NCBI GenBank assembly: GCA_038239485.1
Contig: JBBSET010000056.1
Location: 1-23,873, forward strand
Direction of reading: 5' to 3'
DNA length: 23,873 bases
Source of the DNA: DASQEH01 sp038239485
GTDB taxonomy: Bacteria; Actinomycetota; Actinomycetes; Propionibacteriales; Nocardioidaceae
This document shows positions 20,217 to 23,873 of this stretch, piece by piece. Both the position numbers and the translations under genes were made by a program. Positions within the stretch are counted from its first letter, which is position 1, and each line of letters opens with the position of its first letter. The notes beneath the pieces are model-generated. The model saw only the letters and a list, made by a program, of their open reading frames with translations, ran no database searches and had not been told where the DNA came from.

Positions 20217-21115
20217 CCTGGCACCACGACTGTCAGCCACGAGGGGTCGAAGACGTGGTGGGTCGGCTTCCATCCGGTCGCCTCGTGGAGCCGGCCGGAC
20301 GAGACTCGATGTGAGCGGGTGAGCGGCTCCAGGCGTTCACCGGCGACCTTCACGGCGAGCCTCGGTATGAAACCGATGCTGGGGTGCCCCGCGAACTCGC
20401 CGAACACCCGCACCATGTCGTCGCGCCGGACCGGATCGGCGCCAACGTTATAGACGCCGCCGGGCACGTTCAACGCGGCCGCGATCGCCGACCCTGCGTC
20501 CTCGGGATGGACGACGTGGGCCCAGCCGTGCGGATCGCCCAGGCCGACAGCGCGGCCCGCCCGTGCCTGCGAGACCCGCCACCGGGTCATCCCGTCGTCG
20601 CCGATCAGCTGACCGAAGCGCAAGATGACGGGCGCGTGCGACGCGCTCGCGAACTCGGCCGCGTGCGCCTCCGCCACGGCGGACGGTTCGACGGCTCGGG
20701 TCACCGACAGCGAGCTCTGTTCGGTGATCCACTCATCGCCACCGTCGGCATACAGGAACGACACACTCTCCTGAATCAGTCGGCGCACCCCCGCCTCGCG
20801 AGCCGCCGTCGCCACCGTGCGCGAGCCCTCGACCCGCAGCCGGTCGTTGACCTTCCAAGCGCTGCGGCGGATTCCAGCGCGCCCGACTGGTATGTGGGTG
20901 ACCAGGTTGCAGACGGCGTCGAAGCCGCGCAGCGCCTCGGTCATGTCGTCCACGTCGAATACCTGGGCCTGGCTGGCCTCGGCGCCCAGCTCGCGGACGG
21001 TAGCGGCCTTCTCCGCTGTCCGCGCCAGACCAGTCACCTCGTGTCCGTCGGCGAGCATCGAGATGATCGCCGCGCGTCCGAGGACGCCAGTGGCACCGGT
21101 GACGTAGACCCGCAC
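20213..21115 (-). CDS. NAD(P)-dependent epimerase/dehydratase-like SDR (atypical)
   Basis: The GTG at 21115 is chosen because GGAGG lies 6 nt upstream and the protein then begins directly with the Rossmann fold MRVYVTGATGVLGRAAIISML (TGxxGxxG). The product has 300 residues. DVDDMTEALRGFDAVCNLVTHIP and RLIQESVSFLYADGGDEWITE follow, and PVILRFGQLIGDDG and GWAHVVHPEDAGSAIAAAL match extended SDRs. The catalytic Tyr-x-x-x-Lys is missing at the expected place; SFLYADGGDEW occupies it, as in the atypical SDR group whose members often bind NADP without classical activity. Substrate is unknown. Direct GATAAC repeats lie upstream. It is coupled to the small acidic protein. Confidence 0.85.
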   Translation of the reverse strand: MRVYVTGATGVLGRAAIISMLADGHEVTGLARTAEKAATVRELGAEASQAQVFDVDDMTEALRGFDAVCNLVTHIPVGRAGIRRSAWKVNDRLRVEGSRTVATAAREAGVRRLIQESVSFLYADGGDEWITEQSSLSVTRAVEPSAVAEAHAAEFASASHAPVILRFGQLIGDDGMTRWRVSQARAGRAVGLGDPHGWAHVVHPEDAGSAIAAALNVPGGVYNVGADPVRRDDMVRVFGEFAGHPSIGFIPRLAVKVAGERLEPLTRSHRVSSGRLHEATGWKPTHHVFDPSWLTVVVPG

Positions 21116-21138
21116 GGCAAACCTCCGTCTCGCGCTCA

Positions 21139-21155
21139 GATAACGAGACGATAAC
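21139..21155. promoter_or_regulatory. Direct GATAAC repeats upstream of the epimerase gene
   Basis: GATAAC occurs at 21139-21144 and 21150-21155, an 11-bp period, in a locally AT-rich patch 24 bp before the epimerase GTG. This is a plausible regulator-binding direct repeat or part of the promoter; the binding protein is unknown. Confidence 0.4.
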
Positions 21156-21177
21156 AGACACATATCATCACCTAAGA

Positions 21178-21195
21178 CACCTGACGTTACAGGTG
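21178..21195. promoter_or_regulatory. Inverted repeat between epimerase and pgm genes
   Basis: CACCTG (21178-21183) and CAGGTG (21190-21195) are perfect inverted arms with 6 nt between. It lies between the divergent genes, 26 bp ahead of the predicted pgm -35 box, and may be an operator for either. Confidence 0.4.
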
Positions 21196-21220
21196 CGTGT
21201 CCCGCGAGAGCCGCCATCGG

Positions 21221-21249
21221 TCGACACCCACGCCGCGATCCAGCAGAAT
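21221..21249 (+). promoter_or_regulatory. pgm promoter (leaderless type)
   Basis: TCGACA (21221-21226), 17 nt, CAGAAT (21244-21249), then exactly 6 nt to the ATG at 21256. The -35 hexamer matches TTGACA at five of six. There is no ribosome site before this ATG, so transcription probably starts at the start codon itself. Confidence 0.6.
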
Positions 21250-21255
21250 TCGAGC

Positions 21256-22881
21256 ATGGCTCACGAGCGCGCCGGTCAGCCCGCGCAACCCCAGGATCTC
21301 ATCGACGTCGACAAGGTGCTCAGTGCCTACTACGACATCACTCCGGACCCCTCCAACCTCGATCAGCGCGTCGTCTTCGGGACCTCGGGTCATCGCGGGG
21401 CGAGCCTCGACGGGGCTTTCAACGATGCCCACATCGCGGCGACAACACAGGCGATCTGCGAGTACCGCAAGGAGAAGGGTTACACCGGGCCGCTGTTCCT
21501 CGGGAAGGACACCCACGCACTGTCCGGCCCCGCGTGGGATACCGCCGTCGAGGTTCTCGTTGCCAACGGTGTCGACGTGAGGGTCGACTCCGGTGACGCG
21601 TACACGCCCACGCCAGCCGTGTCGCACGCGATCCTCGCGGCGAACAAGAGTGGTGGCACTGCAGACGGCATCGTAGTGACGCCGTCGCACAACCCGCCTC
21701 GCGACGGCGGCTTCAAGTACAACCCGCCGCATGGCGGGCCGGCCGACACCGACGCGACCGCCGTCATCGCCGCGCGCGCCAACGAGCTGCTCGAGGAGAA
21801 GCTGGCCGGCGTATCGCGGGTGAAGCTCGACGAGGCGAAGGGCGAGCTCACCGGGTACGACTTCATGGCGGCCTATATCGACGACCTCGTCAACGTGCTC
21901 GACCTCGAGGCAGTTCGCTCGGCAGGGGTTCGGATCGGCGCGGACCCGATGGGGGGAGCCAGCGTCGACTACTGGGGGGCGATCGGCGAGAAGTACGGCC
22001 TGGACCTCACCGTCGTCAACCCGAATGTGGACCCGGCCTTCGCCTTCATGACGCTCGACACCGACGGCAAGATCCGGATGGACTGCTCGTCGCCGAACGC
22101 GATGGCGTCGCTCATCGCCGTCCGCGACACCTTCGACATCGCCACCGGCAACGACGCGGACTCCGACCGTCATGGGATCGTCACCCCGGACGCCGGTCTG
22201 ATGAACCCCAACCATTTCCTTGCCGTCGCCATCGGGTACCTGTTCGCGCATCGCTCAGGCTGGCCCGAAGCTGCGGCCATCGGGAAGACGCTGGTCAGCT
22301 CGTCGATGATCGACCGGGTCGCCGAAGAGCTCGGGCGGACGCTGCTCGAGGTGCCGGTCGGCTTCAAGTGGTTCGTCCCCGGCCTGATCGACGGCAGCGT
22401 CGGCTTCGGTGGTGAGGAGTCGGCCGGCGCGTCGTTCCTGCGCAAGGACGCGACAACGTGGACGACGGACAAGGACGGGATGATCCTCGCGCTGCTCGCG
22501 AGCGAGATCCTCGCGGTCACCGGCAAGAGCCCGAGCCAGCACTACGCCGAGCTGGTCGAGCGCCATGGCGACCCGGCCTACGCGCGGATCGACGCGCCGG
22601 CCAACCGCGAACAGAAGGCCAAGCTGGGCAAGCTCTCCCCTGACGACGTCACTGCCGAGAGCGTCGCGGGCGAGAAGATCACCGCCAAGCTCACGACGGC
22701 GCCCGGCAACGGCGCTGCCATCGGCGGTCTCAAGGTCACGACCGAGTCGGCGTGGTTCGCCGCCCGGCCGAGCGGGACCGAGGACGTGTACAAGATCTAC
22801 GCGGAGTCGTTCCGCGGCAAGGAGCACCTGGCCACCGTCCAGGCGGAGGCCAGGGAGGTCGTCAACGCCGCCCTCGGCTGA
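21256..22881 (+). CDS. pgm: Phosphoglucomutase (alpha-D-glucose phosphate-specific)
   Basis: The product has 541 residues. FGTSGHRGASLDGAFNDAHIAA opens the phosphohexomutase fold. TPSHNP (142-147) holds the phosphoserine Ser144, followed by PPRDGGFKYNPPHGGPAD, the form typical of bacterial Pgm of this size. The metal loop is DADSDRHG, the sugar loop GEESAGASFLRKDATTWTTDKDG, and the phosphate-binding loop ARPSGTEDVYKIY. It interconverts glucose-1-P and glucose-6-P, supplying the uridylyltransferase encoded about 6.4 kb away and glycogen or trehalose synthesis. The start at 21256 is set by the family N-terminus and the leaderless promoter. It converges on the M16 peptidase gene with a hairpin between. 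Confidence 0.97.
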   Translation: MAHERAGQPAQPQDLIDVDKVLSAYYDITPDPSNLDQRVVFGTSGHRGASLDGAFNDAHIAATTQAICEYRKEKGYTGPLFLGKDTHALSGPAWDTAVEVLVANGVDVRVDSGDAYTPTPAVSHAILAANKSGGTADGIVVTPSHNPPRDGGFKYNPPHGGPADTDATAVIAARANELLEEKLAGVSRVKLDEAKGELTGYDFMAAYIDDLVNVLDLEAVRSAGVRIGADPMGGASVDYWGAIGEKYGLDLTVVNPNVDPAFAFMTLDTDGKIRMDCSSPNAMASLIAVRDTFDIATGNDADSDRHGIVTPDAGLMNPNHFLAVAIGYLFAHRSGWPEAAAIGKTLVSSSMIDRVAEELGRTLLEVPVGFKWFVPGLIDGSVGFGGEESAGASFLRKDATTWTTDKDGMILALLASEILAVTGKSPSQHYAELVERHGDPAYARIDAPANREQKAKLGKLSPDDVTAESVAGEKITAKLTTAPGNGAAIGGLKVTTESAWFAARPSGTEDVYKIYAESFRGKEHLATVQAEAREVVNAALG

Positions 22882-22973
22882 CCAGAAAGAGCTGGGCGGC
22901 GCTCGGGCGACGTGCGGTCAGTCTGTTCCGCGGGAGCCCAAAAGATCTCACCATCTTGGCCTCTCGCGCATGA

Positions 22974-23023
22974 CCTGACCGCTGGCAGGCGGAGCCGGAG
23001 GCGGACGAGGGCCTGCGGTCAGG
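22974..23023. terminator. Inverted repeat between pgm and the M16 peptidase
   Basis: CCTGACCGC (22974-22982) and GCGGTCAGG (23015-23023) are exact 9-bp complements; the loop is 32 nt and GC-rich. The right arm includes the peptidase stop codon. A further GCGGTCAG copy lies at 22914-22921, so the left arm can pair with either. Termination for the convergent genes is likely. Confidence 0.5.
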
Positions 23024-23873
23024 ACGCCGGAGCCACCGCTCGGATATCGGCGTATCCGAGCGCAGCCAGCGGCTCACGGACGACACGTGGGTCGCCTACC
23101 ACGACAACGGTGAGGGCCGACGGGTCGACCACCCCGACGTAGGCAGTATTCGCCGAGGCCGTGGTCACCGCGCGGATACCGGCCAGGTTGGTGTCGACGT
23201 GATCCAGCGGCAATCGCTGCGAGAGCAGCATCTCGACGCGGGATACGACAGCATCGGCCCGCTCGAAGCCGAGGGCGGCTGAGTCGCTCGCGGCTCGAAC
23301 AGCCATCTCGACCTCGTCGTCGGTCAGGGTGCCGGCTGCGCCAGCGAGGATCGACATGATGTCGGACACCGACTCCGCTGTCGCATCACTGCGCACGGCG
23401 GTCGACACAGCGACGACCCCAGCGCCTCGGCTGGTGTCCAGCGTCGAGTTGGCACCGTAGGTGACGCCCTTGTCCTCACGGAGCACGGTGTTGATCCGTG
23501 AGGAGAAGTTGCCGCCGACGGCGAAGTTGGCGACGAACATCGACGGCCACCGGGGGTCGTCGCGGAGGATCCCCGGGCCGGCGAGGCGAAGAGTCGACTG
23601 GGGCGCCTCCGGCCAGTCCACCACGACGAGCTGCGCCGTGTTGTTGACCATCGGCGAGGACCGCGCCTCTCGCGTCTCACCAGCCGCGGTCCAGGCTTCG
23701 AACGTCTCCTCGATCGCGGTCAGCGGATCCGCAGCCCCGAAGTCTCCAGCGATGATCATCGTCGCGTTGCCGGGGTGGAGGCGGGCAGCGACGTAGGCGG
23801 CGACATCGTCGCGCTGCACCTGCTCCACGGTGTCACTGGCTCCGCCGGTGGGACGGGCCGAACGGGCAGCGCC
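23019..23873 (-). CDS. M16-family zinc peptidase-like protein, C-terminal part (5' end outside window)
   Basis: About 284 residues are visible; the frame is still open at the window edge, so the N-terminus is missing. The fragment begins in RPTGGASDTVEQVQRDDVAAYVAARLHPGNATMIIAGDF, the end of the first M16 domain. The second domain then shows FVANFAVGGNFSSRINTVLREDKGVTYGANSTLD, with the conserved R-x-x-KG-TYG block, and LTDDEVEMAVRAA near the end. The zinc motif HxxEH would lie in the missing part, so activity cannot be judged. Such proteins often come as a pair of active and inactive subunits encoded side by side. The GTG at 23828 is internal, not the true start. Confidence 0.88.
   Translation of the reverse strand, partial: GAARSARPTGGASDTVEQVQRDDVAAYVAARLHPGNATMIIAGDFGAADPLTAIEETFEAWTAAGETREARSSPMVNNTAQLVVVDWPEAPQSTLRLAGPGILRDDPRWPSMFVANFAVGGNFSSRINTVLREDKGVTYGANSTLDTSRGAGVVAVSTAVRSDATAESVSDIMSILAGAAGTLTDDEVEMAVRAASDSAALGFERADAVVSRVEMLLSQRLPLDHVDTNLAGIRAVTTASANTAYVGVVDPSALTVVVVGDPRVVREPLAALGYADIRAVAPAS

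Overview
The window is high-GC actinobacterial chromosome. The clearest markers are a gephyrin-like Glp gene with its membrane partner GlpR/SepX, a UDPGP-type (eukaryote-like) UDP-glucose pyrophosphorylase, and several apparently leaderless genes with a TANNNT-like hexamer exactly 6 nt before the start codon. Gene content suggests Micrococcales or Propionibacteriales (Intrasporangiaceae- or Nocardioidaceae-like), but the sequence alone does not settle the family.

Left part (1 to about 9290) looks accessory. It holds the tail of a membrane protein, an autoregulated-looking SRPBCC/MarR pair, two overlapping small Cys-rich genes (one a GDCCVxC-domain protein), a divergent TetR/cupin pair sharing one operator, and a ROK repressor divergent from a xylose-type sugar ABC transporter (lipoprotein, single-domain ATPase, long XylH-like permease). 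It ends in about 700 bp of degraded DNA that includes a broken tyrosine-recombinase C-terminus. That remnant lies just beyond the 3' end of tRNA-Ala(CGC), a typical integration position, so some or all of this part may be the residue of an integrated element.

Middle part (9290 to about 15550) is a dense core block on the minus strand. Reading 5' to 3': a UDPGP-family uridylyltransferase, glp (moeA-like), moaC, a mog/moaB-type gene, a RimJ-like acetyltransferase, glpR/sepX and tRNA-Ala. From glp to the acetyltransferase the genes are joined by 1-4 base stop/start overlaps (TGATG, GTGA, then CTGA implying a CTG start). The uridylyltransferase diverges from a 5-formyl-THF cyclo-ligase across 56 bp that contain two mirror-image leaderless promoters.

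Right part (15550 to the end) carries a membrane-anchored penicillin-acylase-family Ntn hydrolase divergent from an FmdB-type zinc-ribbon gene. Next come a SAF-domain (CpaB/RcpC-like) protein, mscL, a small acidic protein of unknown function coupled to an atypical SDR epimerase, pgm, and the C-terminal part of an M16 peptidase. The FmdB gene is preceded by a near-perfect CIRCE (HrcA operator). Pgm and the uridylyltransferase catalyse consecutive steps from glucose-6-P to UDP-glucose.

The best leads are the CIRCE-like site before the FmdB gene, the repeated leaderless start geometry, the non-ATG overlapping starts, the decayed integrase at tRNA-Ala, and the small Cys-rich gene pair. I see no CRISPR array, no intact insertion sequence and no clearly new defence system.
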